A stretch of DNA of 64,000 bases from Vibrio tapetis subsp. tapetis (GCF_900233005.1 NZ_LT960611.1:1488001-1552000), one strand, 5' to 3'. Counted from the first letter of the stretch, positions 9,435 through 20,780 are shown. Notes: generated by a model not told the origin, from the letters alone. Numbers and translations: made by a program.

Positions 9435-9908
9435 TTACGGTTTCAACGCCTGACGAGTAAACGCATTATTACCACACTTACTGCAAGCTTCTATGCTGGT
9501 TGGATGGGTATATCGCGTTTTGTGGTTACACTTGTCACACACCAAATAGCCCAAACCAATCACATCCCCGACTTGATACAAACCTCGGTGCTCTAAATCA
9601 AGGAAAAGCTCTTGCCATTCCACTTGGGTCTTGTCTGTGATATCGAGCAAACCTTGCCAAATTGAGTCTGACAACATCAAATAAAACGGGCTGTTATCCT
9701 TATCTTGTTGATAGTTATCTGCGAACTCTTTTAAATCAGACTTCACATAGGCAGATATTAATGCCATCTCATCTTTGGTCATATCACTGGCCGCAGACAC
9801 CACTTCCGCCGACGTATCCACTGCCCGCTCTAACTCTTCAGGGCTGTGTTTTAGTGTATCGACGACACCTTCTAGCATCTCTTCGTAACTGGCTTTACGC
9901 TTAGGCAT
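9435..9908 (-). CDS. ybeL: YbeL-like zinc-ribbon protein (DUF1451)
   Basis: The 157-residue protein ends in a zinc ribbon: two CxxC pairs, CDKCNH and CSKCGN, in the last 35 residues. The N-terminal half is predicted to be helical. The function of the family is unknown. The ATG at 9908 is preceded by a clear GGAGG site at good spacing; a longer in-frame start at 9971 has no such support. It is divergent from leuS, as in E. coli. Confidence 0.88.
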   Translation of the reverse strand: MPKRKASYEEMLEGVVDTLKHSPEELERAVDTSAEVVSAASDMTKDEMALISAYVKSDLKEFADNYQQDKDNSPFYLMLSDSIWQGLLDITDKTQVEWQELFLDLEHRGLYQVGDVIGLGYLVCDKCNHKTRYTHPTSIEACSKCGNNAFTRQALKP

Positions 9909-10024
9909 TAAACACCTCCGTGCATTGGCTATTGTTGACTGTCTCTCCTTTATGTATTCTATGCTGATCAAAACGAATCTGATCTAACCGATCTCACAAA
10001 TTCCAAGATAACCGGATATCATCG

Positions 10025-12601
10025 ATGCAAGAGCAATATAACCCGCAAGAAATTGAACAAAAAGTTCAAGAGCACTGGGATAACAACGAAACTTTCGTTG
10101 TTACTGAAGACTCAACGAAAGAAAAATTTTACTGCCTGTCTATGTTCCCGTACCCAAGTGGTCGACTGCACATGGGTCACGTACGTAACTACACCATCGG
10201 TGATGTGGTATCTCGCTTCCAACGTCTGCAAGGCAAAAACGTTATGCAGCCTATCGGTTGGGATGCATTCGGCCTGCCCGCGGAAAACGCAGCAGTTAAA
10301 AACAACACGGCACCTGCACCGTGGACATACGAAAACATCGAATACATGAAAAACCAGCTTAAGCTATTAGGCTTTGGTTACGATTGGAAACGTGAGTTCG
10401 CAACTTGTACACCTGAGTACTACCGTTGGGAGCAAGAATTCTTTACTAAGCTTTACGAAAAAGGCCTAGTGTACAAAAAGACATCTTCTGTTAACTGGTG
10501 CCCGAATGACCAAACTGTACTTGCTAACGAACAAGTAGAAGACGGTTGCTGCTGGCGTTGTGACACCCCTGTTGAACAAAAGAAGATTCCACAGTGGTTC
10601 ATTAAGATCACAGAATACGCACAAGAGCTTCTAGATGATCTAGATAACCTTGAAGGTTGGCCTGAAATGGTGAAAACCATGCAGCGTAACTGGATTGGTC
10701 GCTCAGAAGGTGTTGAACTGTCTTTTGCCGTTAACGGTGAAGAAGCCCCACTTGAAGTCTACACCACACGTCCAGACACGCTAATGGGCATGACTTACGT
10801 AGGTATTGCAGCAGGTCACCCTCTTGCCGAGAAAGCCTCTAAGAACAACCCTGAGCTTGCAGCATTTGTTGACGAATGCCGTAACACCAAAGTTGCTGAA
10901 GCCGAACTTGCGACAATGGAAAAGAAAGGCATGGATACTGGCTTGACTGCTATCCACCCTCTTAATGGTCGTGAAGTGCCAATCTTCGTTGCTAACTTCG
11001 TATTGATGGATTATGGCACAGGCGCTGTTATGGCGGTTCCTGCACATGACCAACGTGACTACGAGTTCGCAACTAAGTACAAACTAGACATCGTTCCTGT
11101 CATCAAACCTGAAGACGGCAGCGAGCTTGACGTTTCTGAAGTGGCTTACACTGAGAAAGGCGTATTGTTTGATTCTGGTGAGTTTGACGGCCTAGCGTTC
11201 CAAGACGCATTCGATGCTATCTCAGCTAAATTAGAAGCAGAAGGCAAAGGCAAGAAAACGGTTAACTTCCGTCTACGTGACTGGGGTGTTTCTCGTCAAC
11301 GTTACTGGGGTGCGCCAATCCCTATGGTAACAACAGCTGATGGTGAAGTTCACCCTGTTCCTGCTGACCAACTACCGGTTATTCTACCAGAAGACGTCGT
11401 CATGGACGGCGTAACCAGCCCGATAAAAGCAGACAAATCTTGGGCTGAAACCACCTTCAATGGTGAACCAGCACTGCGTGAAACCGATACTTTCGATACC
11501 TTTATGGAGTCGTCTTGGTACTACGCTCGTTACTGTTCACCACAAGCTGACGACATCCTAGATCCTGCAAAAGCGAACTACTGGTTACCGGTTGATCAGT
11601 ACGTAGGGGGTATCGAGCACGCTTGTATGCACCTATTGTACTCTCGTTTCTTCCATAAACTACTACGTGATGCTGGCTACGTAACGTCTGACGAACCGTT
11701 CAAGCAACTTCTTTGTCAAGGTATGGTGTTGGCTGATGCCTTCTACCACACTAACGAGAAAGGCACCAAAGAGTGGGTTGCACCTACTGACGTGACGATT
11801 GAACGCGATGCAAAAGGCCGCATTGAAACAGCCGTTGATGATCAAGGTCGTAACGTTGAGCACTCAGGCATGATCAAAATGTCTAAGTCTAAAAACAACG
11901 GCATCGACCCACAAGAAATGGTCGACAAATACGGTGCAGATACCGTTCGTCTATTCATGATGTTTGCTTCTCCAGCCGACATGACATTGGAATGGCAAGA
12001 ATCTGGCGTTGAAGGGGCTAACCGCTTCCTAAAACGCGTTTGGAAACTGGTTCACACCCATGCTTCAAAAGGTGCTGCCGAAGCCGTTGACGTAACCGCT
12101 CTTTCTGGTGATCAAAAAGCACTTCGCCGTGACGTACACAAAACTATTGCTAAAGTAACGGATGATATTGGCCGTCGCCAAACATTCAACACAGCGATTG
12201 CTGCGATCATGGAACTGATGAACAAGCTTGCTAAAGCGCCGCAAGAGTCTGCACAAGATCGCGCGATTCTTGATGAAGCTCTTAAAGCCGTTGTTCGTAT
12301 GCTTTACCCAATGACGCCTCATATCTCTTACGAAATGTGGATTGCATTAGGTGAGTCTAATGTCGACTCAGCAACATGGCCTACTTTCGACGAAAAAGCA
12401 TTAGTTGAAGACGAAAAGACTATCGTTGTAATGATCAACGGTAAACTTCGTGCGAAACTAACCGTTGCTGCAGATGCGACTGAAGAACAGGTACGTGAAC
12501 TTGGTCTGAATGACGAGAACGCAATTAAGTTCCTAGACGGATTAACTATCCGTAAAGTGATCTACGTACCAGGAAAACTTCTGAACATCGTAGCCAACTA
12601 G
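10025..12601 (+). CDS. leuS: Leucyl-tRNA synthetase
   Basis: The 858-residue class Ia synthetase has the HIGH-type motif HMGH at 49-52 and KMSKS at 618-622, with the CP1 editing domain between (motifs TTRPDTLMG and [15 protein letters not shown]). It charges tRNA-Leu, three copies of which lie at the start of the window. Full family length. Followed by a terminator-like hairpin at 12654-12685. Confidence 0.98.
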   Translation: MQEQYNPQEIEQKVQEHWDNNETFVVTEDSTKEKFYCLSMFPYPSGRLHMGHVRNYTIGDVVSRFQRLQGKNVMQPIGWDAFGLPAENAAVKNNTAPAPWTYENIEYMKNQLKLLGFGYDWKREFATCTPEYYRWEQEFFTKLYEKGLVYKKTSSVNWCPNDQTVLANEQVEDGCCWRCDTPVEQKKIPQWFIKITEYAQELLDDLDNLEGWPEMVKTMQRNWIGRSEGVELSFAVNGEEAPLEVYTTRPDTLMGMTYVGIAAGHPLAEKASKNNPELAAFVDECRNTKVAEAELATMEKKGMDTGLTAIHPLNGREVPIFVANFVLMDYGTGAVMAVPAHDQRDYEFATKYKLDIVPVIKPEDGSELDVSEVAYTEKGVLFDSGEFDGLAFQDAFDAISAKLEAEGKGKKTVNFRLRDWGVSRQRYWGAPIPMVTTADGEVHPVPADQLPVILPEDVVMDGVTSPIKADKSWAETTFNGEPALRETDTFDTFMESSWYYARYCSPQADDILDPAKANYWLPVDQYVGGIEHACMHLLYSRFFHKLLRDAGYVTSDEPFKQLLCQGMVLADAFYHTNEKGTKEWVAPTDVTIERDAKGRIETAVDDQGRNVEHSGMIKMSKSKNNGIDPQEMVDKYGADTVRLFMMFASPADMTLEWQESGVEGANRFLKRVWKLVHTHASKGAAEAVDVTALSGDQKALRRDVHKTIAKVTDDIGRRQTFNTAIAAIMELMNKLAKAPQESAQDRAILDEALKAVVRMLYPMTPHISYEMWIALGESNVDSATWPTFDEKALVEDEKTIVVMINGKLRAKLTVAADATEEQVRELGLNDENAIKFLDGLTIRKVIYVPGKLLNIVAN

Positions 12602-12653
12602 TCATAATTAAGCTGAGCTGACTGAAACTATTTCATCGCTTAGTTATCCAATA

Positions 12654-12685
12654 AAACAGGGTGAGTGATCACCCTGTTTATTTGG
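12654..12685 (+). terminator. Terminator-like hairpin after leuS
   Basis: The stem AAACAGGGTGA/TCACCCTGTTT has a 4-nt loop and is followed by ATTTGGTTTTT. Because lptE follows on the same strand, readthrough or a separate lptE promoter is likely. Confidence 0.75.
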
Positions 12686-12753
12686 TTTTTATCAGTGCTT
12701 TTCTATAGAGTACTTATCAAAGCCTATTTTGCTAATTCCAAGGGAGTTCTTTA

Positions 12754-13332
12754 GTGAACCGTCTTTTTATCTCGCCATCTGTTCGTTTATTTATCGTCGC
12801 ATCGCTTGCAGTGCTTACTACCGCCTGCGGTTTCAATTTCCGTGGTACGTACTTATTGCCAGACGAAGTGTCTCGTTTGTCCTTCACAAGTTACGATTCA
12901 TACAGTGCGTTAACCCGTTACGTACGTACCGAGCTACACATGAACGGTGTAGACATGGTTTCACCTTCTGAAAACACGCCTAATCTGCACCTTATTAGCG
13001 GTTCTTCAGAAGAGCGTACGTTATCGCTATATCAAAACAGCCGAGCGGCAGAATACGAGCTAACCTATACCGCAACATTTAGAGTCACCATTCCTGATGT
13101 AGGCGCCCAAACGTATTCCACCACAGTTAACCGCAGTTATCTTGATAACCCGTTAACGGCTCTAGCAAAATCTGAAGAAAAAGAAATGATTCTGGATGAA
13201 ATGGAAAAGCTCGCAGCCCGCCAGATCTTACGTCAAATGGCTCGCTTAAAAGCCGCGCTCGAAAAAGAAGAGCAACTCATTGATGAAGGCGTAAGCCAGA
13301 GCACTGAGACGAAATTGGAAGAGTCGCAATAG
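12754..13332 (+). CDS. lptE: LPS-assembly lipoprotein LptE
   Basis: The 192-residue outer-membrane lipoprotein partners LptD in lipopolysaccharide insertion. A signal peptide with lipobox LTTAC (Cys25) is followed by GFNFRGTYLLP, the usual start of mature LptE. The GTG start has an AAGGGAG ribosome-binding site eight bases upstream. The gene is followed after two bases by holA, the order seen in E. coli. The C-terminal tail is rich in charged residues and variable in the family. Confidence 0.93.
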   Translation: MNRLFISPSVRLFIVASLAVLTTACGFNFRGTYLLPDEVSRLSFTSYDSYSALTRYVRTELHMNGVDMVSPSENTPNLHLISGSSEERTLSLYQNSRAAEYELTYTATFRVTIPDVGAQTYSTTVNRSYLDNPLTALAKSEEKEMILDEMEKLAARQILRQMARLKAALEKEEQLIDEGVSQSTETKLEESQ

Positions 13333-13334
13333 TC

Positions 13335-14351
13335 ATGCGCATTTTTGCTGACAAGTTACCAGAACACCTGGAGCGCCAACTCTTTCCTGTTTATTTGATC
13401 ATTGGCAGTGAACCTCTACTGATCCACGAAAGCAGACAAGCGATCCAGAAAAAAGCCGAAAAATCCGGCTTTGAAGAAAAACACCGATTCACATTAGATG
13501 CGCAACTAGATTGGAATCAAGTCTACGATTGTTGCCAAGCTCTAAGCTTATTTTCTGCTCGTCAAATAATAGAGCTAGAAGTGCCTGAGTCTGGCCTTCC
13601 AGCTGGCGCTGCCAAAGAACTGACGCAGCTATCAAGTGTGCTAAACCCAGATATATTGCTGATCTTTATTGGCCAGAAAATCACTCGCCAACAAGAGAGC
13701 AGCAAATGGTTTAAGTCCCTTGCTGCGAATGCCGCAATCGTTAACTGCCTAACGCCAGACATCAATCGCCTGCCTCAATTTGTTTTGCAGCGTTGCCGCG
13801 CACTCAATTTAGTGGCGGATGCACAAGCCACACAAATGCTGGCACAATGGCATGAAGGCAACCTATTAGCACTCTCGCAAAGTTTAGAAAAGTTGGCGCT
13901 CATTTATCCCGATGGCCAACTTACCTTAGTTCGAGTTGAAGAAGCCTTAAGTCGACATAACCATTTCACTCCATTTCAATGGGTCGATGCTTTGTTGGCA
14001 GGACAAAGTAAACGCGCACAACGAATATTACGCCAACTGGAATCGGAAGGTGTCGAAGCCATTATTATGCTTCGAACCATCCAAAAAGAACTGCTGCTGT
14101 TATTAGAAATGCACAGCGAAATGACGCATCAGCCCATCAGCCGAATTTTCGAAACTCGCCGTATTTGGCAAAATAAGCGCCCCTTGTACAACTCCGCTAT
14201 TGGCCGACTTACGCCAACTAAGTTAGCGCAGTTATTATCACTGATAACCCGGGCTGAAATAGAAAGTAAAACAAGCTATGGTTCAGTTTGGCCATTACTT
14301 GCACAGTTATCGCTTGAGTGTTGCGCACCTGATGCACTCATTCCTAGCTGA
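13335..14351 (+). CDS. holA: DNA polymerase III subunit delta
   Basis: The 338-residue clamp-loader subunit opens the beta sliding clamp. The N terminus MRIFADKLPEHLERQLFPVYLIIGSEPLLI fits the family, and the rest follows the delta AAA+-like fold plus a helical collar region. The start lies two bases after lptE. In E. coli nadD follows holA; here only 60 bp separate holA from rsfS. Confidence 0.93.
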   Translation: MRIFADKLPEHLERQLFPVYLIIGSEPLLIHESRQAIQKKAEKSGFEEKHRFTLDAQLDWNQVYDCCQALSLFSARQIIELEVPESGLPAGAAKELTQLSSVLNPDILLIFIGQKITRQQESSKWFKSLAANAAIVNCLTPDINRLPQFVLQRCRALNLVADAQATQMLAQWHEGNLLALSQSLEKLALIYPDGQLTLVRVEEALSRHNHFTPFQWVDALLAGQSKRAQRILRQLESEGVEAIIMLRTIQKELLLLLEMHSEMTHQPISRIFETRRIWQNKRPLYNSAIGRLTPTKLAQLLSLITRAEIESKTSYGSVWPLLAQLSLECCAPDALIPS

Positions 14352-14362
14352 TCGAAAAAGCG

Positions 14363-14371
14363 TGCTATACT
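14363..14371 (+). promoter_or_regulatory. Extended -10 promoter candidate for rsfS
   Basis: The sequence TGCTATACT is a TGn-extended -10 element close to consensus, 41 bp before the rsfS start codon. No good -35 element is visible, as is usual for extended -10 promoters. Confidence 0.45.
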
Positions 14372-14411
14372 CCTGCCCGCTTTAATTTGACTAATTTTTG
14401 AGGAAACTACC

Positions 14412-14729
14412 TTGCAACTTGAACAACTGAAAGACTTTTTAGCTGACAAAGCTGACGACATGAAAGCAGAAAACATCGTAACGATTGACGTACAAGGCAA
14501 ATCATCAGTAACGGATTACATGATTGTTTGTACCGGTACTTCAAAACGTCATGTTGTTTCTATTGCTGATCACGTATCACGCGAAGCGAAAAAAGCCGGC
14601 CTAGAACCTCTAGGTGTTGACGGTGAACAAGAAGGCGAATGGGTTGTTGTTGATCTTGGCTCTACCATAATTCACGTAATGCAAGATACGCATCGCGAAC
14701 TGTACCAACTAGAAAAACTGTGGAGCTAA
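14412..14729 (+). CDS. rsfS: Ribosome silencing factor RsfS
   Basis: The 105-residue protein binds ribosomal protein L14 and blocks subunit joining in starvation. The core [20 protein letters not shown] and ...[16 protein letters not shown] regions are diagnostic. The TTG start is supported by a GAGGAAA site and by colinearity with the E. coli protein from its first residues. rlmH follows after four bases and also starts with TTG. Confidence 0.95.
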   Translation: MQLEQLKDFLADKADDMKAENIVTIDVQGKSSVTDYMIVCTGTSKRHVVSIADHVSREAKKAGLEPLGVDGEQEGEWVVVDLGSTIIHVMQDTHRELYQLEKLWS

Positions 14730-14733
14730 TTCG

Positions 14734-15204
14734 TTGAAGATTCAACTGATCGCTGTTGGCACAAAAATGCCTAAATGGGTGGAAGAAGGCTTTAAAGAAT
14801 ATCGCCGTCGCTTCCCTCATGATATGCCTTTGGAACTGATTGAAATCACCGCAGGAAAACGCGGTAAAAATGCAGACATCGCTCGTATCTTGCAAAAAGA
14901 AGGCGAAGCCATGCTAGCGGCAGTCCCAAAAGGCAATCGCATTGTTTCTCTTGATATTCCAGGTAAGCCTTGGAACACAGAGCAGCTTGCGCAGCAATTA
15001 GAGAATTGGAAACTCGACGCACGTGATGTGTCGATTCTCATCGGTGGTCCTGAAGGGCTAGCACCAGCATGCAAAGCTGCGGCTGAGCAAAGCTGGTCAC
15101 TTTCACCATTAACACTTCCCCACCCATTGGTGCGAGTTGTTATGGCAGAAAGTTTATACCGAGCGTGGAGCATAACCGCGAACCATCCTTATCACCGAGA
15201 ATAG
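14734..15204 (+). CDS. rlmH: 23S rRNA pseudouridine-1915 N3-methyltransferase RlmH
   Basis: The 156-residue SPOUT-fold methyltransferase modifies pseudouridine 1915 in helix 69 of 23S rRNA. The SAM-binding knot contains LIGGPEGL, and the protein ends in [17 protein letters not shown], the invariant family C terminus. The TTG start matches the E. coli N terminus residue for residue. It forms an operon with rsfS and mrdA. Confidence 0.96.
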   Translation: MKIQLIAVGTKMPKWVEEGFKEYRRRFPHDMPLELIEITAGKRGKNADIARILQKEGEAMLAAVPKGNRIVSLDIPGKPWNTEQLAQQLENWKLDARDVSILIGGPEGLAPACKAAAEQSWSLSPLTLPHPLVRVVMAESLYRAWSITANHPYHRE

Positions 15205-15210
15205 AACTCC

Positions 15211-17100
15211 ATGAGACGCATGCGCACCCAAATCCGAGATTACCATGCCGAGTCCGCGCTTTTTTCTCGTCGAGCCATTGTCGCATTTGTCGGCATTGTC
15301 ACTTTGATGGGGGTGTTGCTGCTCAATCTCTATAACATTCAGGTTAACCAGTACCAAGACTACAAGACTCGCTCAAACGATAACCGAATCAAGGTGGTGC
15401 CAATCGCACCTAACCGCGGTTTGATTTATGACCGAAATGGTATATTACTGGCCGAAAACCGCCCTATTTTCAGCCTTGAACTGACTCCTGAAAAAATCGA
15501 CGATATTGACGATACTGTCGCTCGTTTGCAGACCTTTTTAGAGATCTCCCCCGCTAGGGTCGACGCTTTTAACAAAGAGCGACGACGCACAAGACGATTC
15601 AAATCGATCCCTTTATTAACTCAATTAACCGAACAGCAAGTCGCTCTATTCGCGGTTAATCAGCATGAGTTTAAAGGGGTTGAAGTCTCCGCTATTTTGA
15701 AACGAAACTACCCATTTGGCGCTTCATTAACCCATGTAATTGGTTATGTTTCTCGTATCAATGACCGAGATTTGAACCGTTTAACACTAGAAGACAAAGC
15801 GGCAAATTATCAGGCAACTCGCGATATTGGTAAAATTGGTATTGAACGATTTTATGAGGATGTGCTTCATGGCACCGCAGGCTATCAAGAAGTTGAAGTC
15901 AACAGCCGTGGCCGCGTAATACGAACGCTAAAATATGTTCCGCCAATACCAGGACAAGATATCGTTCTGAATTTAGACATCAATTTACAAGATTTTATCT
16001 ACGGATTACTTGATGGCCGACGTGGCTCTGCCATTGTCTTGGATCCATCAGATAATGGCGTACTTGCTATGGTATCTAGCCCTAGCTACAACCCGAACTC
16101 ATTCGTACATGGTATTTCAAGTAAAGATTACCGTGCGCTGCTAGAAAACAAAGACCGTCCATTGGTGAACCGGTCGACATTAGGAATTTATCCGCCAGCG
16201 TCAACAATCAAGCCATTTATGGCGGTTGCGGCTTTGGAAGAAAAAGTGATCACACCTAATACCACTCGAAACGATCCTGGATACTGGAAAATCCCTAATT
16301 CAAAAACAAAACCATTCCGAGATTGGCTACGTTGGGGCCATGGTAAAGTCGATATTACTAAATCTATTGAAGAGTCCGTAGACACCTTCTTCTATCAAAT
16401 CGCTTATGATATGGGCATTGACCGTATATCTGAATGGATGATGCTATTTGGTTTCGGTGACTATACCGGCATCGATATTCGAGAAGAAAGCAAAGCAAAT
16501 ATGCCAACTCGTGAATGGAAAATGGGCCGCCACCGTCAACCTTGGTATCAAGGAGACACCATCCCTGTCGGGATTGGACAAGGTTACTGGACATCAACAC
16601 CAATGCAGCTTGCAAAAGCGACGTCGGTTTTGGTGAATAGAGGTAAGGTCATGGCTCCGCATTTACTGCGTGCAACAATCGACAAATCTGTCGAGCCCTA
16701 TAACCGAATAATGGCACCTATTGAAACTTACCCACCCATTGAAGGGGTTCCTGATAAATACTGGGATATCGCCCTTAACGGCATGAAACTGGTTAACCAT
16801 GGCAAGCGAGGCACAGCAAGAAGAGCCTTCTATAAAACCGCTTACCTAACCGGAGGCAAATCCGGCACCGCGCAGGTCTTCGGCTTAAAAGAAGATCAAG
16901 AATATAATGCAGACGAACTAGCGGAACATCTACGCGATCATGCTCTTTATACCGGTTTCGCCCCATGGGATGCACCCGAGCTTATTGTGACCATAGTATT
17001 AGAAAATGCCGGCGGTGGTTCGTCGCAAGGTGGCCCAGTGGTAAGAAAAATATTTGATCATGTACTGCTTAACAAAAAAGACGGTGAGAAAGCACAATGA
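15211..17100 (+). CDS. mrdA: Penicillin-binding protein 2 (elongasome transpeptidase)
   Basis: The 629-residue class B PBP crosslinks peptidoglycan during cell elongation with RodA. One N-terminal membrane anchor (about residues 24-45) precedes the dimerisation domain. The transpeptidase domain has the active-site SxxK at S331-T-I-K334, an SVD motif as SxN, and the KSGTAQ motif near residue 550. Its TGA stop overlaps the rodA ATG (ATGA), which indicates translational coupling. Confidence 0.97.
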   Translation: MRRMRTQIRDYHAESALFSRRAIVAFVGIVTLMGVLLLNLYNIQVNQYQDYKTRSNDNRIKVVPIAPNRGLIYDRNGILLAENRPIFSLELTPEKIDDIDDTVARLQTFLEISPARVDAFNKERRRTRRFKSIPLLTQLTEQQVALFAVNQHEFKGVEVSAILKRNYPFGASLTHVIGYVSRINDRDLNRLTLEDKAANYQATRDIGKIGIERFYEDVLHGTAGYQEVEVNSRGRVIRTLKYVPPIPGQDIVLNLDINLQDFIYGLLDGRRGSAIVLDPSDNGVLAMVSSPSYNPNSFVHGISSKDYRALLENKDRPLVNRSTLGIYPPASTIKPFMAVAALEEKVITPNTTRNDPGYWKIPNSKTKPFRDWLRWGHGKVDITKSIEESVDTFFYQIAYDMGIDRISEWMMLFGFGDYTGIDIREESKANMPTREWKMGRHRQPWYQGDTIPVGIGQGYWTSTPMQLAKATSVLVNRGKVMAPHLLRATIDKSVEPYNRIMAPIETYPPIEGVPDKYWDIALNGMKLVNHGKRGTARRAFYKTAYLTGGKSGTAQVFGLKEDQEYNADELAEHLRDHALYTGFAPWDAPELIVTIVLENAGGGSSQGGPVVRKIFDHVLLNKKDGEKAQ

Positions 17101-18215
17101 AATTAAACCCCACGGGTCAAAGCCGTAGCTTTTTTGAGCGCCTGCACATCGACTTACCCATGTTACTCGGTATTTTGCTGTTAATGGCCTTTGGCCTCGT
17201 CATTATGTACAGTGCCAGCGGACAAAGCTTAGCCATGATGGATCGTCAAGCAATGCGTATGGCGCTTTCTTTGGTCGTCATGTTTGTATTAGCTCAGATC
17301 CCACCTCGCACTTATGAAGCACTAGCGCCATTATTGTTTGTTTCTGGGGCACTATTGCTTCTGGGTGTATTGTTTTTTGGTGAATCCTCAAAGGGAGCAC
17401 AGCGCTGGCTAAACCTAGGTTTTATTCGCTTCCAACCATCAGAGTTACTCAAATTGGCCGTGCCGTTAATGGTCGCTCGCTACATAGGTAAGCAAGCACT
17501 TCCACCAACAATTCGAACCTTATTCGCTTCTCTACTCATGGTCTTTATTCCGACCATTTTAATTGCGAAACAACCGGATCTTGGCACGTCTATTCTGATT
17601 GCCGCTTCAGGGATCTTTGTTATATTTTTAGCAGGAATAAGCTGGAAGATTATCGGCGCTGCCGCCGTAGCTGTTGGTGCTTTTATTCCTGTACTTTGGT
17701 TCTTCCTGATGCGGGAATACCAAAAAGTGCGAGTGAAAACCCTATTTAACCCAGAGTCTGATCCACTCGGCGCGGGTTACCATATCATTCAAAGCAAAAT
17801 TGCTATCGGCTCTGGAGGCATGTCTGGAAAAGGCTGGCTTCACGGAACCCAGTCTCAATTGGAATTTTTGCCAGAACGCCACACTGACTTCATCTTCGCC
17901 GTTATCGCAGAAGAATGGGGAATGATCGGCGTCATCGCTCTACTCAGTATCTATTTGTTTATTATTGGCCGTGGGCTCATTCTTGCCAGTAAAGCCCAAA
18001 CCGCATTTGGCCGCATGATGGCGGGAAGTGTTGTTTTGAGCTTCTTTGTCTATATTTTTGTAAATATTGGCATGGTGAGTGGTATTTTGCCTGTGGTAGG
18101 CGTTCCCCTACCTCTAATTAGTTATGGCGGTACATCAATGGTGACACTCATGGCTGGCTTTGGCATTTTAATGTCGATTCATACACACAGAAAAATGCTC
18201 TCTAAGGCGACCTAA
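17097..18215 (+). CDS. rodA: Peptidoglycan glycosyltransferase RodA (SEDS family)
   Basis: The 372-residue polytopic SEDS protein polymerises glycan strands in the Rod elongation complex with PBP2. Family motifs visible are [17 protein letters not shown] (here [13 protein letters not shown]), [17 protein letters not shown] and the C-terminal PLISYGGTS. It overlaps mrdA by four bases and is followed four bases later by rlpA. Confidence 0.97.
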   Translation: MKLNPTGQSRSFFERLHIDLPMLLGILLLMAFGLVIMYSASGQSLAMMDRQAMRMALSLVVMFVLAQIPPRTYEALAPLLFVSGALLLLGVLFFGESSKGAQRWLNLGFIRFQPSELLKLAVPLMVARYIGKQALPPTIRTLFASLLMVFIPTILIAKQPDLGTSILIAASGIFVIFLAGISWKIIGAAAVAVGAFIPVLWFFLMREYQKVRVKTLFNPESDPLGAGYHIIQSKIAIGSGGMSGKGWLHGTQSQLEFLPERHTDFIFAVIAEEWGMIGVIALLSIYLFIIGRGLILASKAQTAFGRMMAGSVVLSFFVYIFVNIGMVSGILPVVGVPLPLISYGGTSMVTLMAGFGILMSIHTHRKMLSKAT

Positions 18216-18219
18216 TATC

Positions 18220-19014
18220 ATGTTCAAAAAGATTCTCCTGCTCGCTATAGCGATCGTAATCCCTTCCATTTTGGCAGGTTGTTCTAGCTCTGATAAAGGC
18301 CGCTACACCATCGATGATGACTTAGCCCCAGCCAAGCCGATTGCCGTTGAGCATTTGGAAGACGCACACCCTAAGTATGAGCCGATCAGCTTAGGCGGTA
18401 ACAAAGATTACACGTTGCGCGGTAAATCTTACCAAATAGTGAAGCAGCCAAAAGATTTCAAACAACAAGGCATATCGTCTTGGTATGGCAAGAAGTTCCA
18501 TGGCCACTTAACGTCGAACGGCGAAATTTATGATATGTATTCAATGTCGGCGGCCCATAAAACACTGCCTATCCCGAGTTATGTTAAAGTCACCAACAAA
18601 GACAATAACAAAACGACGATAGTAAGAATCAACGACCGCGGGCCGTTTCATGAAGGACGCATTATTGATTTAAGCTACGCTGCGGCTTATAAATTGGACG
18701 TCCTAAAAACAGGCACTGCCAACGTAGAGATCGAATACATCTCGGTCGAAAAACCAAGCAAGACACCAATCAATAATAAGCATCAGTTTATTATTCAGTT
18801 TGCAGCGTCAAAAGATGGAGAAAAAGCGCGAACTTTAGCTCAAGAAATGGGTCAAAGACTATCAGTCAAAAGTTTTACCCAAGCAGACAAGTCAGTACAT
18901 CGAATATTTCTTGGGCCCTTTGATGACGTAGATTTGACAAAAGCTACGTTAATCCAAGTACAATCGGAAGGTTATCCCTCCGCTTTTATCAAGCGCTTTA
19001 GAGCACAATCTTGA
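18220..19014 (+). CDS. rlpA: Septal ring lytic transglycosylase/lipoprotein RlpA
   Basis: The 264-residue outer-membrane lipoprotein carries lipobox LAGC (Cys21), a double-psi beta-barrel domain (about 85-175, with SWYGKKFHG, NGEIYDM and RINDRGPF) and a C-terminal SPOR domain that binds denuded glycan. In Pseudomonas RlpA is a lytic transglycosylase for daughter-cell separation; activity here is inferred. It lies between rodA and dacA as in E. coli. Confidence 0.94.
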   Translation: MFKKILLLAIAIVIPSILAGCSSSDKGRYTIDDDLAPAKPIAVEHLEDAHPKYEPISLGGNKDYTLRGKSYQIVKQPKDFKQQGISSWYGKKFHGHLTSNGEIYDMYSMSAAHKTLPIPSYVKVTNKDNNKTTIVRINDRGPFHEGRIIDLSYAAAYKLDVLKTGTANVEIEYISVEKPSKTPINNKHQFIIQFAASKDGEKARTLAQEMGQRLSVKSFTQADKSVHRIFLGPFDDVDLTKATLIQVQSEGYPSAFIKRFRAQS

Positions 19015-19129
19015 CATGGAATGTGACAATAACAATTTCAATTTCGCTCTAACATTCTGACTTAGCCGATTGATTCTGCTAAGATATGGACAGTTTAGCT
19101 TCAAAAATTACATAACGATTATTAAACCA

Positions 19130-20308
19130 ATGAAAAAATCATACTTAAAAACTTTGCTCATTGCCTCAGCTACCGTAACTGCTAGCTTGGCACCTTATGC
19201 TCATTCAGCACCAATTGTTGTCCCTGATGCTCCAGAGATCGCGGCAAAGGGTTACGTGTTGATGGATTTCAACTCAGGTAAAGTACTTGCTCAAAAGGAA
19301 ATGAACACACGTCTTTCCCCTGCAAGTCTAACCAAAATGATGACAAGTTATGTTATCGGCCAAGAACTTGATCGCGGCAACATTGCCCTTAGCGATAAAG
19401 TCGTGGTAAGCAAAAATGCTTGGGCGAAAAACTTCCCTGACTCATCAAAAATGTTCATTGAAGTCGGCACAACCGTCACAGTTGAGGATCTCAACCGCGG
19501 TATCATCATTCAATCTGGCAACGATGCAACGGTAGCGATGGCAGAACACGTTGCAGGCTCAGAAGACGCATTCGTCGATCTAATGAACGCTTGGGCTAAA
19601 TCTATTGGTATGGACGATAGCCACTTTGCTAACGTACACGGCTTAGATAACAACGAATTATATTCGACTCCTTACGATATGGCACTGCTTGGACAAGCAC
19701 TTATTCGCGATGTCCCTGAAGAGTACCGTATCTACGCTGAAAAACAGTTTACCTACAACGGCATCACTCAATACAACCGTAACGGCTTGCTTTGGGATAA
19801 AAGCATGAACGTAGACGGCATTAAAACTGGCCACACAAATAACGCCGGTTACAGCCTGGTTAGTTCTGCCACTCAAGGCAAAATGCGCTTAGTTGCTGCG
19901 GTTATGGGCACAAAAAATACGAATGCTCGTAAAGCAGAAAGCAAAAAATTACTGAACTACGGATTCCGCTTTTTTGAAACAGTTTCTCCTCATAAAGCGG
20001 GTGAAACGTTTGTAAGCGAAAAAATCTGGATGGGCGAAAGCGACACAGTCGCGCTTGGCGTAGCTGAAGATACGTACGTAACACTTCCTCGCGGCCAAGC
20101 TAAAAACATGAGCGCGAACTTTGTGTTAGATACTGAACTGCAAGCTCCGATTAGCCAAGGTGACGTAGTAGGCCGTTTGTTCTACCAAGTAGACGGTGAA
20201 GACATCGCTGAATACCCGCTTCTAGCACTAGAAAGTGTTGATGAAGGCAGCTTATTTAGCCGTTTAATTGATTACATTGTGCTGCTGTTCAAGAGCTGGT
20301 TTAGCTAA
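19130..20308 (+). CDS. dacA: D-alanyl-D-alanine carboxypeptidase (PBP5/6 type)
   Basis: The 392-residue low-molecular-mass PBP trims the pentapeptide stem. It has a signal peptide ending at AHSA-AP (about residue 26), the active-site SxxK S66-L-T-K69, an SGN motif in IIQSGNDAT, KTG in DGIKTGHTN, a C-terminal PBP5_C beta domain and a terminal amphipathic anchor (LIDYIVLLFKSWF). The ATG at 19130 was chosen because the signal peptide starts there; a longer frame from 19070 would bury it. Confidence 0.96.
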   Translation: MKKSYLKTLLIASATVTASLAPYAHSAPIVVPDAPEIAAKGYVLMDFNSGKVLAQKEMNTRLSPASLTKMMTSYVIGQELDRGNIALSDKVVVSKNAWAKNFPDSSKMFIEVGTTVTVEDLNRGIIIQSGNDATVAMAEHVAGSEDAFVDLMNAWAKSIGMDDSHFANVHGLDNNELYSTPYDMALLGQALIRDVPEEYRIYAEKQFTYNGITQYNRNGLLWDKSMNVDGIKTGHTNNAGYSLVSSATQGKMRLVAAVMGTKNTNARKAESKKLLNYGFRFFETVSPHKAGETFVSEKIWMGESDTVALGVAEDTYVTLPRGQAKNMSANFVLDTELQAPISQGDVVGRLFYQVDGEDIAEYPLLALESVDEGSLFSRLIDYIVLLFKSWFS

Positions 20309-20331
20309 AAAACGGTTTGCATAATACTGAT

Positions 20332-20358
20332 AAAAGCCGCCTAGTGCGGCTTTTGTTG
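20332..20358 (+). terminator. Terminator after dacA
   Basis: The stem AAAAGCCGC/GCGGCTTTT has a 5-nt loop and is followed by a T-rich stretch. Confidence 0.88.
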
Positions 20359-20429
20359 TTCTTGAGATCCTGTGCGAATGGCAGTACTATTCCGCACCGA
20401 AAATAACCAAATTGGAGTATTCCATCATT

Positions 20430-20705
20430 ATGAACATCAACTCTGATGCAAAACTGAAAGATCTACTTGAGTTCCCTTGTCAGTTTACTTACAAGGTATT
20501 GGGCTATGCTAAGCCAGAACTACCAGAGTTGGTTCTTGCGGTTATTCAACGTCACGCGCCGGGTGATTACAGCCCAAGCGTTAAGCCAAGCGGCAAAGGC
20601 ACGTACAATTCTGTGTCTGTGAGCATTACTGCGACGTCTATTGAACAAGTAGAAACCCTATATAAAGAATTGGGTGAAATTGACATCGTTCGAATGGTGC
20701 TTTAA
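20430..20705 (+). CDS. ybeD: YbeD family protein (DUF493)
   Basis: This 91-residue protein of the YbeD/DUF493 family has a small alpha/beta ACT-like fold. The region [14 protein letters not shown] and [20 protein letters not shown] are typical. Its exact role is unknown, but it is consistently found between dacA and lipB in gammaproteobacteria. The ATG at 20430 has a TTGGAG site; an upstream in-frame start (20412) lacks one. Confidence 0.93.
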   Translation: MNINSDAKLKDLLEFPCQFTYKVLGYAKPELPELVLAVIQRHAPGDYSPSVKPSGKGTYNSVSVSITATSIEQVETLYKELGEIDIVRMVL

Positions 20706-20752
20706 TCACAGCCACTTCAACGTGAAGAGACAGTGTGCAAAGTAACTATGTT

Positions 20753-20780
20753 AAAACAGCGACGATGAGTCGCTGTTTTT
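20753..20780 (+). terminator. Terminator after ybeD
   Basis: The stem AAAACAGCGAC/GTCGCTGTTTT has a 5-nt loop and a T run. Confidence 0.88.

Noticed and set aside
16364..16615. Minus-strand open frame inside mrdA
   Set aside because: It is a shadow of the PBP2 gene, with no ribosome-binding site or family features. The same applies to similar frames inside miaB, leuS, lipA, glyA and nqrF.
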